Source of the DNA: Streptomyces lichenis
GTDB lineage: Bacteria > Actinomycetota > Actinomycetes > Streptomycetales > Streptomycetaceae
NCBI RefSeq assembly: GCF_023218175.1
Contig: NZ_JALPTH010000022.1
Coordinates: 1 to 64,000, forward strand
Reading direction: 5' to 3'
Length of the DNA: 64,000 nt
The translations under genes and the position numbers were made by a program. Within the stretch, counting starts at the first letter, position 1. The number at the start of each line of letters is the position of its first letter. The notes beneath the pieces were generated by a model. That model was not told the origin of the DNA and ran no database searches. It saw only the letters and a list, made by a program, of their open reading frames with translations. Below, piece after piece: positions 42,173 to 50,717 of the stretch.

Positions 42173-43384
42173 ATGCAGGTGACCCAGTCGACGAAGCTCG
42201 CGAACGTCTGTTACGAGATCCGGGGACCGGTTCTCGATGAGGCGATGCGGCTGGAAGCAGCCGGACATCGCATCCTCAAACTCAACACCGGCAACCCGGC
42301 CGCCTTCGGCTTCGAGTGCCCGCCGGCGATCCTGGAGGACATGCTCCGCAACCTCAGCGGCTCGCATGGCTACGGGGACGCCAAGGGGCTGCTGGCGGCA
42401 CGGCGGGCCGTGATGAGCCACTACGAGACCAGGGGCATCCCGCTCTCGGTCGAGGACGTGTACCTGGGCAACGGCGTCTCCGAGCTGATCCAGATGGCCA
42501 TGCAGGCGCTGCTGGACGACGGCGACGAGGTGCTCGTACCGGCGCCGGACTACCCGCTGTGGACGGCGGCGGTGTCACTGTCCGGCGGTACGGCGGTGCA
42601 CTACCGGTGCGACGAGCAGGCGGACTGGATGCCGGACCTCGCCGACATCGAGCGCAAGGTCACCGACCGCACCAAGGCGATCGTCATCATCAACCCGAAC
42701 AACCCGACGGGTGCGGTGTACGACGACGCGATGCTGCGCGAGCTGACCGAGATCGCCCGCCGGCACAACCTGGTGGTCTGCTCGGACGAGATCTACGACA
42801 AGATTCTCTTCGACGGGGCCACGCACACGCCGACGGCCGCCATCGCGCCCGACCTGATGGTGCTGACCTTCAACGGGATGTCGAAGAACTACCGGGTGGC
42901 CGGCTACCGCAGCGGCTGGATGGCGGTCTGCGGGCCGAAGGCGCACGCCTCCTCGTATATCGAGGGGCTGACGATCCTCGCCAACATGCGGCTGTGCGCC
43001 AACATGCCGGCCCAGCACGCCATCGCCGCCGCGCTTCAGGGGCGGCAGTCCATAGAGGCGCTGGTGAAGCCCGGCGGGCGGCTGCTGGAGCAGCGGGACG
43101 CGGCGTACGACCTGCTGGTGCAGATCCCGGGCGTCAGCTGTGTGAAGCCCAAGGGCGCGCTGTATCTGTTCCCGCGCCTGGACCCGGCCGTCTACAAGAT
43201 CAAGGACGACCGGCAGATGGTGCTGGACCTGCTGCGGGCCGAGAAGATCATGGTGGTGCACGGCACCGGGTTCAACTGGCACGAGCCGGACCACTTCCGG
43301 ATCGTCACCCTGCCGACCGCGGCCGACCTCACCGACGCGGTGACCAGGATCGGGAACTTCCTGGACGGGTACGGGCAGCCGTAA
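42173..43384 (+). CDS. alaA: AlaA-like class I/II aminotransferase
   Basis: A 403-residue PLP aminotransferase. The sequence follows the alanine aminotransferase AlaA closely: STKLANVCYEIRGPVLDEA at the start, LYLGNGVSEL-type region VYLGNGVSELIQMAMQAL, Asn in INPNNPTGAVY, Asp-x-Tyr in CSDEIYDKILFD, and the PLP lysine in NGMSKNYRVAGYRSGW. AlaA transfers amino groups between alanine/pyruvate and glutamate/2-oxoglutarate. The ATG at 42173 matches the start of the conserved fold. The gene is monocistronic, with a Crp-like palindrome in its promoter. Confidence 0.85.
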   Translation: MQVTQSTKLANVCYEIRGPVLDEAMRLEAAGHRILKLNTGNPAAFGFECPPAILEDMLRNLSGSHGYGDAKGLLAARRAVMSHYETRGIPLSVEDVYLGNGVSELIQMAMQALLDDGDEVLVPAPDYPLWTAAVSLSGGTAVHYRCDEQADWMPDLADIERKVTDRTKAIVIINPNNPTGAVYDDAMLRELTEIARRHNLVVCSDEIYDKILFDGATHTPTAAIAPDLMVLTFNGMSKNYRVAGYRSGWMAVCGPKAHASSYIEGLTILANMRLCANMPAQHAIAAALQGRQSIEALVKPGGRLLEQRDAAYDLLVQIPGVSCVKPKGALYLFPRLDPAVYKIKDDRQMVLDLLRAEKIMVVHGTGFNWHEPDHFRIVTLPTAADLTDAVTRIGNFLDGYGQP

Positions 43385-43503
43385 CCACCCCGTAAGCCCG
43401 CGAACCGCCCGTATGCCACCGGTAGACGTACAGCGAACGGGCTCAACTTTAGACAGATTCCAATGTAGGATGGACTCCTGTTGAAGGGCAGGAGGCCATC
43501 CCC

Positions 43504-43908
43504 ATGTACGAGCCGATCCGCACCAAGTCGGTCCATCGGATGGCCGACGACGATGACCAGTTCCCGCACCGCACCCGCGACGAGGAGCTGCGCATCCAGC
43601 TCGCCGGCCATCTCTCGGCGCTGCTCGCGGTGACCGACGAGCTGGGCGACGAGACCGCCGCCGAGCGCATCGCCGAACAGGTGGCGCGGCTGCGCGGCGC
43701 CCCGCCGGCCCGGCATGCCGGGCTCTCCGGCGCCGGCCGGACCGAGCTGCACCGCCGGGCGCACACGCTGGCCGGCCGCGCCCTGGTGGTCGCCGCCTCC
43801 CGGGCCGACACCGCCGCCGCGATCCTCGCCGCCGAGCGGATGGACGCGCACACCGCCGCGCTGGAGGCGGCACCCCTGGACCAGCGCCGAGCGGTCGGCG
43901 CCCACTGA
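43504..43908 (+). CDS. small charged helical protein, unknown function
   Basis: I do not recognise a family. The product has 134 residues, no signal and no membrane segment, and is predicted to be mostly alpha-helical, with an acidic/His-rich N-terminus (MADDDDQFPHRTRDEELR) and Ala-rich helices (AGRALVVAASRADTAAAILAAERM). The ATG at 43504 has a GGAGG site 9 bases upstream. It stands alone between the aminotransferase and PEP carboxykinase and is followed by a strong terminator. Confidence 0.7.
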   Translation: MYEPIRTKSVHRMADDDDQFPHRTRDEELRIQLAGHLSALLAVTDELGDETAAERIAEQVARLRGAPPARHAGLSGAGRTELHRRAHTLAGRALVVAASRADTAAAILAAERMDAHTAALEAAPLDQRRAVGAH

Positions 43909-43970
43909 CGGCCCCGGTTCGCGACCGGGGAGGCCGCGGACCGGGTGCCAACTACCAGGGGAACGCATTG

Positions 43971-44004
43971 CGGCCCCCGGAGCCTGAGGGGGCTTCGGGG
44001 GCCG
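43971..44004. terminator. bidirectional terminator between convergent genes
   Basis: CGGCCCCCGGAGCC and GGCTTCGGGGGCCG pair over 14 bases (one G-T pair) with a 6-base loop. It lies between the small hypothetical gene and the convergent PEP carboxykinase gene and could stop both. Confidence 0.75.
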
Positions 44005-44104
44005 TTCCGCGTGCCGAGCCGTCCGTGATCCACAGGTCAGGGCGGTTGTGGCCGTCTCGGCACGCGGGGTATGGGGGGGCGGCGCGGGGCCGCCCGGTGG
44101 CGGG

Positions 44105-45928
44105 TCAGCCCAGTCGGGCCACCAGCGCGCGGTACTCGTCCCACATCTCCTTGGGGGTGTGGTCACCGAAGGTGTTGAGGTGCTCGGGCACCAGCGCCGC
44201 CTCCTCGCGCCAGACCTCCGTGTCCACCTTCAGCAGGTAGTCGAGGTCCTCCTCGGGCAGGTCCAAGCCCTCGGTGTCCAGCGAGCCCTTGGCGGGCAGG
44301 ATGCCGATCGCGGTCTCCACGCCCTCGGCGCTGCCGTCCAGCCGCTCCACGATCCACTTGAGCACCCGGCTGTTCTCACCGAAGCCCGGCCAGACGAACT
44401 TCCCGGCCTCGTTCTTGCGGAACCAGTTGACGTAGTAGATCTTCGGCAGCTTGGACTGGTCCTTGTCCTTGGCCACGTCGACCCAGTGCTTCATGTAGTC
44501 GCCCATGTTGTAGCCGCAGAACGGCAGCATGGCGAACGGGTCGCGGCGCAGCTCGCCGACCTTGCCCTCGGCGGCGGCGGTCTTCTCGGAGGCCACGTTG
44601 GCACCGAGGAAGACACCGTGCTGCCAGTCGAAGGACTCGGTGACCAGCGGGACGGCGGTGGCGCGGCGGCCGCCGAAGAGGATGGCCGAGATCGGCACGC
44701 CCTTGGGGTCCTCCCACTCCGGCGCGATGATCGGGCACTGGGACGCCGGGACGGTGAAGCGGGCGTTGGGGTGGGCGGCCGGGGTCCCGGACTCCGGGGT
44801 CCAGTCGTTGCCCTTCCAGTCCGTCAGGTGCGCGGGCTCCTGCTCGGTCATGCCCTCCCACCAGACGTCGCCGTCGTCGGTGAGCGCGACGTTGGTGAAG
44901 ACCGCGTTGCCCCAGAGGGTCTTCATGGCGTTGGCGTTGGTGTGCTCGCCGGTGCCGGGCGCGACGCCGAAGAAGCCCGCCTCCGGGTTGATCGCGTACA
45001 GCCGGCCGTCCTCGCCGAACCGCATCCAGGCGATGTCGTCGCCGATGGTCTCCACCGTCCAGCCGGAGACGGTGGGCTCCAGCATGGCGAGGTTGGTCTT
45101 GCCGCAGGCGGAGGGGAAGGCGGCGGCCACGTACTTCGACTCACCACGCGGGGGCGTGAGCTTCAGGATGAGCATGTGCTCGGCCAGCCAGCCCTCGTCG
45201 CGGGCCATCACGGAGGCGATGCGCAGGGCGTAGCACTTCTTGCCGAGCAGCGCGTTGCCGCCGTAGCCGGAGCCGTAGGACCAGATCTCCCGGCTCTCCG
45301 GGAAGTGCGAGATGTACTTGGTGGAGTTGCACGGCCAGGGCACGTCCTGCTCGCCGGCCTCCAGCGGGGCGCCGAGGGTGTGCACGGCCTTGACGAAGAA
45401 GCCGTCCTCGCCGAGCTCGTCCAGGACCGGCTGTCCCATCCGGGTCATGGTGCGCATGGACACGGCGACGTAGGCGGAGTCGGTGATCTCCACCCCGATC
45501 GCGGAGAGCGGCGAGCCGAGCGGGCCCATACAGAAGGGCACCACGTACATGGTGCGGCCCTTCATCGAGCCGCGGAAGATGCCCTGTTCGCCCTGGAAGA
45601 CCTCGCGCATCTCGGCGGGGGCCTTCCAGTGGTTGGTGGGGCCGGCGTCCTCTTCCTTCTCGGAGCAGATGAAGGTGCGGTCCTCCACGCGCGCCACGTC
45701 CGACGGGTCGGAGGCGGCGTAGTACGAGTTGGGCCGGAGCGTCGGGTCCAGCTTGCGGAAGGTGCCCTTGGCCACGAGCTCCTCGGCCAGGCGCTCGTAC
45801 TCGGCCTCGGACCCGTCGCACCAGACGACCCGGTCCGGCTGGGTCAGCGCCGCGATCTCGTCCACCCAGGAGGCCAGCTCCCGGTGACGAGTGGGGACAG
45901 AGGTGGGAGCCGCGTTATCGCGCGCCAC
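44105..45928 (-). CDS. pckG: phosphoenolpyruvate carboxykinase (GTP)
   Basis: This 607-residue enzyme converts oxaloacetate and GTP to phosphoenolpyruvate, the entry step of gluconeogenesis. The GTP-type signature FPSACGKTNLAML with the reactive Cys is present, as are the substrate Arg region, the metal-binding YGGNALLGKKCYALR, and the guanine-binding region FGGRRATAVPLV and GFGENSRVLKWIVERLDG. Length and motifs are complete. It is a single-gene unit with about 340 bp upstream before the divergent PAQR gene. Confidence 0.96.
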   Translation of the reverse strand: MARDNAAPTSVPTRHRELASWVDEIAALTQPDRVVWCDGSEAEYERLAEELVAKGTFRKLDPTLRPNSYYAASDPSDVARVEDRTFICSEKEEDAGPTNHWKAPAEMREVFQGEQGIFRGSMKGRTMYVVPFCMGPLGSPLSAIGVEITDSAYVAVSMRTMTRMGQPVLDELGEDGFFVKAVHTLGAPLEAGEQDVPWPCNSTKYISHFPESREIWSYGSGYGGNALLGKKCYALRIASVMARDEGWLAEHMLILKLTPPRGESKYVAAAFPSACGKTNLAMLEPTVSGWTVETIGDDIAWMRFGEDGRLYAINPEAGFFGVAPGTGEHTNANAMKTLWGNAVFTNVALTDDGDVWWEGMTEQEPAHLTDWKGNDWTPESGTPAAHPNARFTVPASQCPIIAPEWEDPKGVPISAILFGGRRATAVPLVTESFDWQHGVFLGANVASEKTAAAEGKVGELRRDPFAMLPFCGYNMGDYMKHWVDVAKDKDQSKLPKIYYVNWFRKNEAGKFVWPGFGENSRVLKWIVERLDGSAEGVETAIGILPAKGSLDTEGLDLPEEDLDYLLKVDTEVWREEAALVPEHLNTFGDHTPKEMWDEYRALVARLG

Positions 45929-46265
45929 GATTGCTCCTTGATGAGGGGTGTGAGGTTGTCTGCCCCGTGGGGGCTGCGACCCGGATGCAGATACGTCAGG
46001 TTCCCGTTGGCGCTCATCCGGTGCCGACCGCTCTCATCTGATCATCCGATGGGAACGCCCATCTGTCCAGGGGGCCTCTCACGTGAGCATCGCCACTCAT
46101 ATTGCTGCGGCCCGCCGTGTTTCCCTTCGTTCTTGCGGGCTCACCGGCGGCGGCGCACATGATCCACCGGCGATCCGCCGCCCGGGCCCCTGCGGGTAAC
46201 CCGACCGGCGTGACCCTGACCACCTGGACGTGTCCGACCTACGGCCCCGTAGGTAGCATTTCCCC
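45929..46265. other. divergent promoter region, pckG and PAQR gene
   Basis: This 337-bp gap holds no gene. I see a 10-bp palindrome CTCACGTGAG at 46078-46087 and an 18-bp hairpin at 46237-46254 next to the PAQR start. No clear -35/-10 pair is visible for pckG. Confidence 0.5.
46237..46260 (+). promoter_or_regulatory. hairpin and -10-like box just upstream of the PAQR gene
   Basis: ACCTACGG-CC-CCGTAGGT (46237-46254) is a perfect inverted repeat. It is followed by TAGCAT (46255-46260), a good -10 box only 5 bases before the ATG at 46266. This spacing suggests a leaderless mRNA with an operator on the spacer. There is no good -35 box, so an activator or another sigma factor may be used. Confidence 0.4.
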
Positions 46266-46961
46266 ATGACTGCCGCCGCGTCCGAGGTGCCCGCCGTGTC
46301 CCAGGTGACCGAGATAGACCCACCGCCGGTGAAGCCCCGCCTCCGGGGCTGGCTGCACGCCGGGATGTTCCCGGCCGTGCTGGTCGCCGGCATCGTGCTG
46401 ACCGCCTTCGCCGACTCCACCCGCGGCCGGATCGCCTGCGGTGTCTACGTCCTGACGGCGTGCCTGCTGTTCGGCGTCAGCGCGCTGTACCACCGGGGCA
46501 CCTGGGGGCCGCGCGCCACCGCCGTACTGCGCCGGCTGGACCACGCCAACATCTTCCTGATCATCGCCGGCACCTACACCCCCCTCACCCTGCTGCTCCT
46601 GCCGGACAGCACCGGGCGGTACCTGCTGTGGGCGGTGTGGGCGGCCGCGGCGGCGGGGATCGCCTTCCGGGTGTTCTGGGTCGGCGCCCCGCGCTGGCTC
46701 TACACCCCGTGCTACATCGCGATGGGCTGGGCCGCGGTGTTCTTCCTGCCGGACTTCATGCGCAAGGGCGGCATCGCCGTGCTGGTGCTGGTGGTCGTCG
46801 GCGGCCTGCTCTACAGCGCGGGCGGAGTGGTCTACGGCTTCAAGCGGCCCAACCCGTCACCCCGCTGGTTCGGCTTCCACGAGGTGTTCCACTCCCTCAC
46901 CCTGGCCGCCTTCGTCGTCCACTACGTCGGCATCTCGCTGGTGGCCTACCAGCACGCCTGA
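46266..46961 (+). CDS. trhA: hemolysin III/PAQR-family membrane protein
   Basis: A 231-residue protein with seven membrane helices of the TrhA/hemolysin III branch of the PAQR family. The three conserved zinc-site regions are visible: SALYHRGTW, DHANIFLIIAGTYTP and HEVFHSLTLAAFVVHYVGI. Bacterial members influence membrane lipid homeostasis; the old name hemolysin III does not imply a toxin here. The gene is preceded by a likely leaderless promoter. It is followed by the convergent copper oxidase gene 58 bp away. Confidence 0.9.
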   Translation: MTAAASEVPAVSQVTEIDPPPVKPRLRGWLHAGMFPAVLVAGIVLTAFADSTRGRIACGVYVLTACLLFGVSALYHRGTWGPRATAVLRRLDHANIFLIIAGTYTPLTLLLLPDSTGRYLLWAVWAAAAAGIAFRVFWVGAPRWLYTPCYIAMGWAAVFFLPDFMRKGGIAVLVLVVVGGLLYSAGGVVYGFKRPNPSPRWFGFHEVFHSLTLAAFVVHYVGISLVAYQHA

Positions 46962-47019
46962 GCCGACCGCGCCTGCCCCGGGCCCGCCCCCGAAGGAGCG
47001 CGGGCCCGGGGTGAGCGTC

Positions 47020-49494
47020 CTACCGGCTCGCCCGCAGGTCCCCCTTCCCGCAGGCGGTGCCGTCGCGGTCCGGGTCGAGCCGCAGCGGGTCGTCGCCGCC
47101 GTTGACCCTCAGCCGCCCGTAGTCATGGTCGGCCAGCCACTCGCAGCGGGCCGCGGTGGTGGGCCTCACCTGCATCGGGAAGGCCGTCGGCACGCACACC
47201 CCGGCGGTCCCGTAGTGCCGGTCGCAGCCCGCGACGGTGGGGCTGACCGGCGCCGAGTCCCGCTTCTTGAGTGCCTTCTTCGGCTTGGCCGCGAGCTTCC
47301 CGGCGAAGTCGTGGACATGCGCCGACTCCTCCGCCTCGGCCGCCATCGCCGCCGGGCCGCCCAGGTGCACCCACTCGGCCACCGAGGGCACCCCGTGGGC
47401 GTCCACCGCGAAGAGCATGTACCAGCCGGGCGGGGCGAGGTGGGGGTTCTGGGTGACGTTGAGGTCCACCGTGCTGCCGTCCACCACGCTCAGCGGCAGG
47501 TCCACGAAGCGCTGGTTGGAGTCGGAGGAGTGGGTGACCGCCGCCGGGCGGATCAGCTCCGCCTTGGCGATCGGCCGGTCCACGGTGATCCGCTGGGTGT
47601 CGCCGTAGGTCCACCGGCTGTCGATCAGCGAGGTGATCTCCGGCCGCGGGCCCCTGTAGAGGTACGGCGGGGTGTAGACGGAGACATCGTGGTTGTACGA
47701 GCCGTTGCCCGGGTTGTCGCCGACGGCCATCACCCGCCCGTCGGGCAGCAGGAACGCCGAGGAGTGGTAGCCGCGCGGCACCGGGTCGGCGGCCATGCCC
47801 GGCTGGTAGGTGTCGGTGGCCGGGTCGAACATCGAGGCCTCGAACACCGGGTCGGCCCGGTCGTGCAGCGCGCCGCCGGTCTCCAGCACCTTGCCGTCCG
47901 GCAGCAGCACCGCCGAGGCGTACATCTTGCCCTCGTCCCCGGTCTGCGGGCGCCTGCCCTGCCCCTGGTCCACCTGGCCCTGCGGGATCGGCGGGCCCGC
48001 GGTGTAGGCGGGGCTGGGCTGCTTGAGGTCGATGATGTCGGTGAGCCGGTTGGCCACCGGGTTGGACTCGTTGTTGCCGCCGCCGATGGTCAGCACCCGC
48101 TGGTCCTGGGCGGGCGGCAGCAGCACGCTGGCCGACTCGTCGCGTTCGTCCTTCTTCCGCAGCCCGGGCACGTCGGTGACGGTGTTGGCCTGGTAGTCGT
48201 AGATCGAGGCGCCGGTGCCGGGGGTGCCGTTGCCGAAGGTGTGGCTGCCGCTGTAGAAGAGCCGGCCGTCCTGCATCAGGATCATCGACGGGTACAGCCC
48301 CCAGTACGACCAGGTCTGGTTGACCTGGTGGATGGGCAGCCAGCGGTTCTCGGCGGCCGAGAACCTCTCCGCCGTCACATTGCCGGTGGAGTCCTGCTTC
48401 AGCCCGCCGAAGGAGATCACGTCCCCGTTGCCGAGGATGGTCGCCGAGGGGTACCAGTGCCCGTCGGCCATGTCGTTGGTCCGGGTGTAGGTCTCGGTCG
48501 CCGGGTCGAAGGTGTACGAGTCCTTCAGCCCCTGGTAGCCGAGCGAGCCGTCGGCCGAGGGGTAGCCCTTGGTGCCGCTCATCACCAGCACCCGCCCGTC
48601 GGCGAGCTGGACATGGCCGGAGCAGAACATGTCCGCCGGGGTGGGAATGGTCCGGAAGCTACCGTCCGCCGGGTCGTAGACCGCCGAGGTGAAGGTGCCC
48701 GCGGCGAACCGCGCCGGGTCGTTGCCGGAGCCCGCGATCAACAGCACTTTGCCTCCCCCAGGCCCTGCGGCCTGGGAGGTGCCCCCATGCAGCACCACCG
48801 AGTGCATGGAGCGGACCGGGTTCTTCGTCGCCAGCACCTGCCAGGAGCCCTTGGCGCACTGCTCGGCGGTGCCGGTGCACCGCGGCTGCGGCGGGGGTGC
48901 GGCCACCTCCTCCATGGCGTAGTCGTCGGTGGTGACGCTGCCGGTGCCGAAGACCGAGACGCCCCAGGCGATCCGGTCGGTGCCGGGCGGCACGGCCGGG
49001 GTGCGCACCTTCACCCGGCTGTAGGCGGGGGCGAGGTCCAGGGTCTTCAGGTCGGTCCAGTACTGCCAGCCGGCCGTGGTGTCGTGCCGGAACAGGGTGA
49101 GCGCGGTGTCCGGGGTGGTCGACTTGTACCAGAGGGACAGGTCGTACTGGCGGTCGGCGGCCACCGCGGGCGCGCAGGCGGCGGACTCGGTGACCAGCGC
49201 CTTGCGGTCGCCGTCCACCCGCCGGGTCAGCTCCACCTTCATCGCCTTGGCGCCGGTGCGGGCGTCGTCGGTGGTGGTGAAGGCGACGTCGTTGTCGCCC
49301 CAGCCGGAGCGGGACCAGCACGAGGGCATACCGGTGTGATCGGTTCCGGCGGTCTCGAAGCCGGGGTTCTTGACCAGGTTGACCCCGGCGGTGGCCTGCT
49401 GCTGTCCGGCCAGCAGCAGGGCGCCGGTCATGGCGGCGGTGGCCAGCAGCGCGCCCGCGCGGCGCCTCCGGCGTACGGCGTTCGGATTCCTCAC
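47020..49494 (-). CDS. GlxA-like secreted radical copper oxidase (galactose oxidase family)
   Basis: An 824-residue exported protein. The GTG at 49494 overlaps the upstream gene stop (GTGA) and begins a signal peptide (Arg-rich, then GALLATAAMTGALLLAG). A CBM-like beta-sandwich (about 38-180: NPGFETAGTD) precedes a Kelch propeller and a DUF1929 C-terminal domain. The cofactor residues of galactose oxidases are in place: Cys291 (DMFCSGH) and Tyr348 (GHWYPSA) for the Cys-Tyr crosslink, Tyr576-His577 (RGYHSSA) and His655 (THSSD) for copper. An excalibur-like Cys/Asp motif (DPDRDGTAC) is fused at the C-terminus. Residues about 245-255 are encoded by an inserted palindrome. It probably modifies the glycan made by the three upstream glycosyltransferases. 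Confidence 0.88.
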   Translation of the reverse strand: MRNPNAVRRRRRAGALLATAAMTGALLLAGQQQATAGVNLVKNPGFETAGTDHTGMPSCWSRSGWGDNDVAFTTTDDARTGAKAMKVELTRRVDGDRKALVTESAACAPAVAADRQYDLSLWYKSTTPDTALTLFRHDTTAGWQYWTDLKTLDLAPAYSRVKVRTPAVPPGTDRIAWGVSVFGTGSVTTDDYAMEEVAAPPPQPRCTGTAEQCAKGSWQVLATKNPVRSMHSVVLHGGTSQAAGPGGGKVLLIAGSGNDPARFAAGTFTSAVYDPADGSFRTIPTPADMFCSGHVQLADGRVLVMSGTKGYPSADGSLGYQGLKDSYTFDPATETYTRTNDMADGHWYPSATILGNGDVISFGGLKQDSTGNVTAERFSAAENRWLPIHQVNQTWSYWGLYPSMILMQDGRLFYSGSHTFGNGTPGTGASIYDYQANTVTDVPGLRKKDERDESASVLLPPAQDQRVLTIGGGNNESNPVANRLTDIIDLKQPSPAYTAGPPIPQGQVDQGQGRRPQTGDEGKMYASAVLLPDGKVLETGGALHDRADPVFEASMFDPATDTYQPGMAADPVPRGYHSSAFLLPDGRVMAVGDNPGNGSYNHDVSVYTPPYLYRGPRPEITSLIDSRWTYGDTQRITVDRPIAKAELIRPAAVTHSSDSNQRFVDLPLSVVDGSTVDLNVTQNPHLAPPGWYMLFAVDAHGVPSVAEWVHLGGPAAMAAEAEESAHVHDFAGKLAAKPKKALKKRDSAPVSPTVAGCDRHYGTAGVCVPTAFPMQVRPTTAARCEWLADHDYGRLRVNGGDDPLRLDPDRDGTACGKGDLRASR
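48752..48786. repeat. REP-like palindromic element inserted in frame in the copper oxidase gene
   Basis: CCTCCCCCAGGCC and GGCCTGGGAGG flank CTGC to form an imperfect palindrome, followed by TGCCCCCA. This matches the type of GC-rich interspersed palindrome (GGGGGCACCTCCC...GGGGGAGG) I recall from Streptomyces genomes. It sits inside coding sequence and adds about ten residues (GTSQAAGPGG) between VVLHG and KVLLIAG without breaking the frame. Confidence 0.65.
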
Positions 49495-50717
49495 CCGGGT
49501 GTCCTCTCTGTACGGCGGGCACGGCCCCGTATCCGGTCCCGGCGGCGGGGCAGATAGACCAGGGCCTCGGTGCCGGCGAACCGGAGCACGAAGGTGGTCA
49601 GCAGCGCGAGCGCGGTGGCGGGCAGCACCGCCAGCTGGAGCTGCCCGACGAACAGGGCGATCAGCGGGATGCGGACCACCAGGTCGGCGTTGGCGAGCAG
49701 GGCGAACCGGCCGGCCCGGTCGGCCCAGTGGCGGTGGTGGCGCCGGTCCCGGAAGAGCAGGGCCTCGATGAGCAGGAAGTTCCAGGCCACCCCGAACTGG
49801 TTGGCGGCGATCTCGGCGGGCAGGTAGTGCAGCCCGGCGGCGGTCAGCGCCCAGAGCGCGAGCAGATTGGGTACGAAGCCGGTGAGGCCGATCAGCCCGA
49901 AGGCGGCCATCCGGGCCAGCGGCGCGGCGGTGCGCAGCTCCACCAGGTGGCGCAGGAAGCGCAGGCCCTCCCGGGCGGTGGACTTGGATTCGCCCGCGTA
50001 CCGGTCCTGGAAGACGAACGGGGCCTCGGCGACCCGCTCCGGGCGGCAGCGGACGGCCAGTTCGAGCAGGATCTTGTAGCCGAGCGGCTTGAGCTCGTCG
50101 CCGGTGACGGCGTCGGTGACGGCCGAGCGCCGGATGGCGAAGAAGCCGCTCATCGGGTCGCTGATGGCGGCCAGCGCCCGGGGGAAGAGGCCCCTGGCGA
50201 GCCAGGTGGCGCAGCGGGAGACGGCGACCCGGTAGCCGCCGGCCAGCCCCGCGCGGCTGCCGCCGGGCAGGTAGCGGCTGGCCACCACCAGGTCGGCGCC
50301 CCGCCGTTCGCCGGTGGCGACCAGTTCGGGGACCAGGTGCGGCGGGTGCTGGAGGTCGCCGTCCATGACGACCACCCAGTCGGCGGTGGCGGCGGCCAGT
50401 CCGGCCACCACCGCGCCGCCGAGGCCGCCCTCGGGACGCTCGCGGTGCAGCACGGTGACCGGGAAGGGGCAGCTCGTGGCGGCCTCGGCGATCACGGCCG
50501 GGGTGTCGTCGGTGGAGTCGTCGACGAAGAGGACTTCGCAGGGCAGGTGGCCCGGGACCGACTCTGCGACGCGGCGCAGCAGTTCGCGGATGTTGGCCGA
50601 CTCGTCGAAGGTCGGGATGACCAGGGTGACGGCGCCCGGCTCGGGGAGGGGGACGGTGATGGGGATGGGGGCGGTCTCGGGCAGGGTGGGCCCGGGCTCG
50701 GCGGGATGGGTGGTCAA
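49491..50717 (-). CDS. GT2 glycosyltransferase fused to a GtrA-like membrane domain
   Basis: A 408-residue protein, dolichol-phosphate-mannose-synthase-like in its first half: VTLVIPTFDESANIRELL, VLFVDDSTDDT, the DxD motif in VVMDGDLQHPP and MSGFFAIRRSAV. From about residue 270 four hydrophobic helices form a GtrA-like domain. It probably loads a sugar onto polyprenyl phosphate and helps flip it. The start is a TTG at 50717 overlapping the stop of the GT39-like gene (TTGA), preceded by GGAGG. It supplies the lipid-linked donor for that neighbour. Confidence 0.88.
   Translation of the reverse strand: MTTHPAEPGPTLPETAPIPITVPLPEPGAVTLVIPTFDESANIRELLRRVAESVPGHLPCEVLFVDDSTDDTPAVIAEAATSCPFPVTVLHRERPEGGLGGAVVAGLAAATADWVVVMDGDLQHPPHLVPELVATGERRGADLVVASRYLPGGSRAGLAGGYRVAVSRCATWLARGLFPRALAAISDPMSGFFAIRRSAVTDAVTGDELKPLGYKILLELAVRCRPERVAEAPFVFQDRYAGESKSTAREGLRFLRHLVELRTAAPLARMAAFGLIGLTGFVPNLLALWALTAAGLHYLPAEIAANQFGVAWNFLLIEALLFRDRRHHRHWADRAGRFALLANADLVVRIPLIALFVGQLQLAVLPATALALLTTFVLRFAGTEALVYLPRRRDRIRGRARRTERTPG

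Noticed and set aside
46078..46087. CTCACGTGAG as an operator
   Set aside because: A single 10-bp palindrome in a long gap is not significant by itself at this GC content.
46266..46961. A pore-forming hemolysin
   Set aside because: The family name is historical; the zinc-site motifs and seven helices mark a PAQR/TrhA membrane homeostasis protein.
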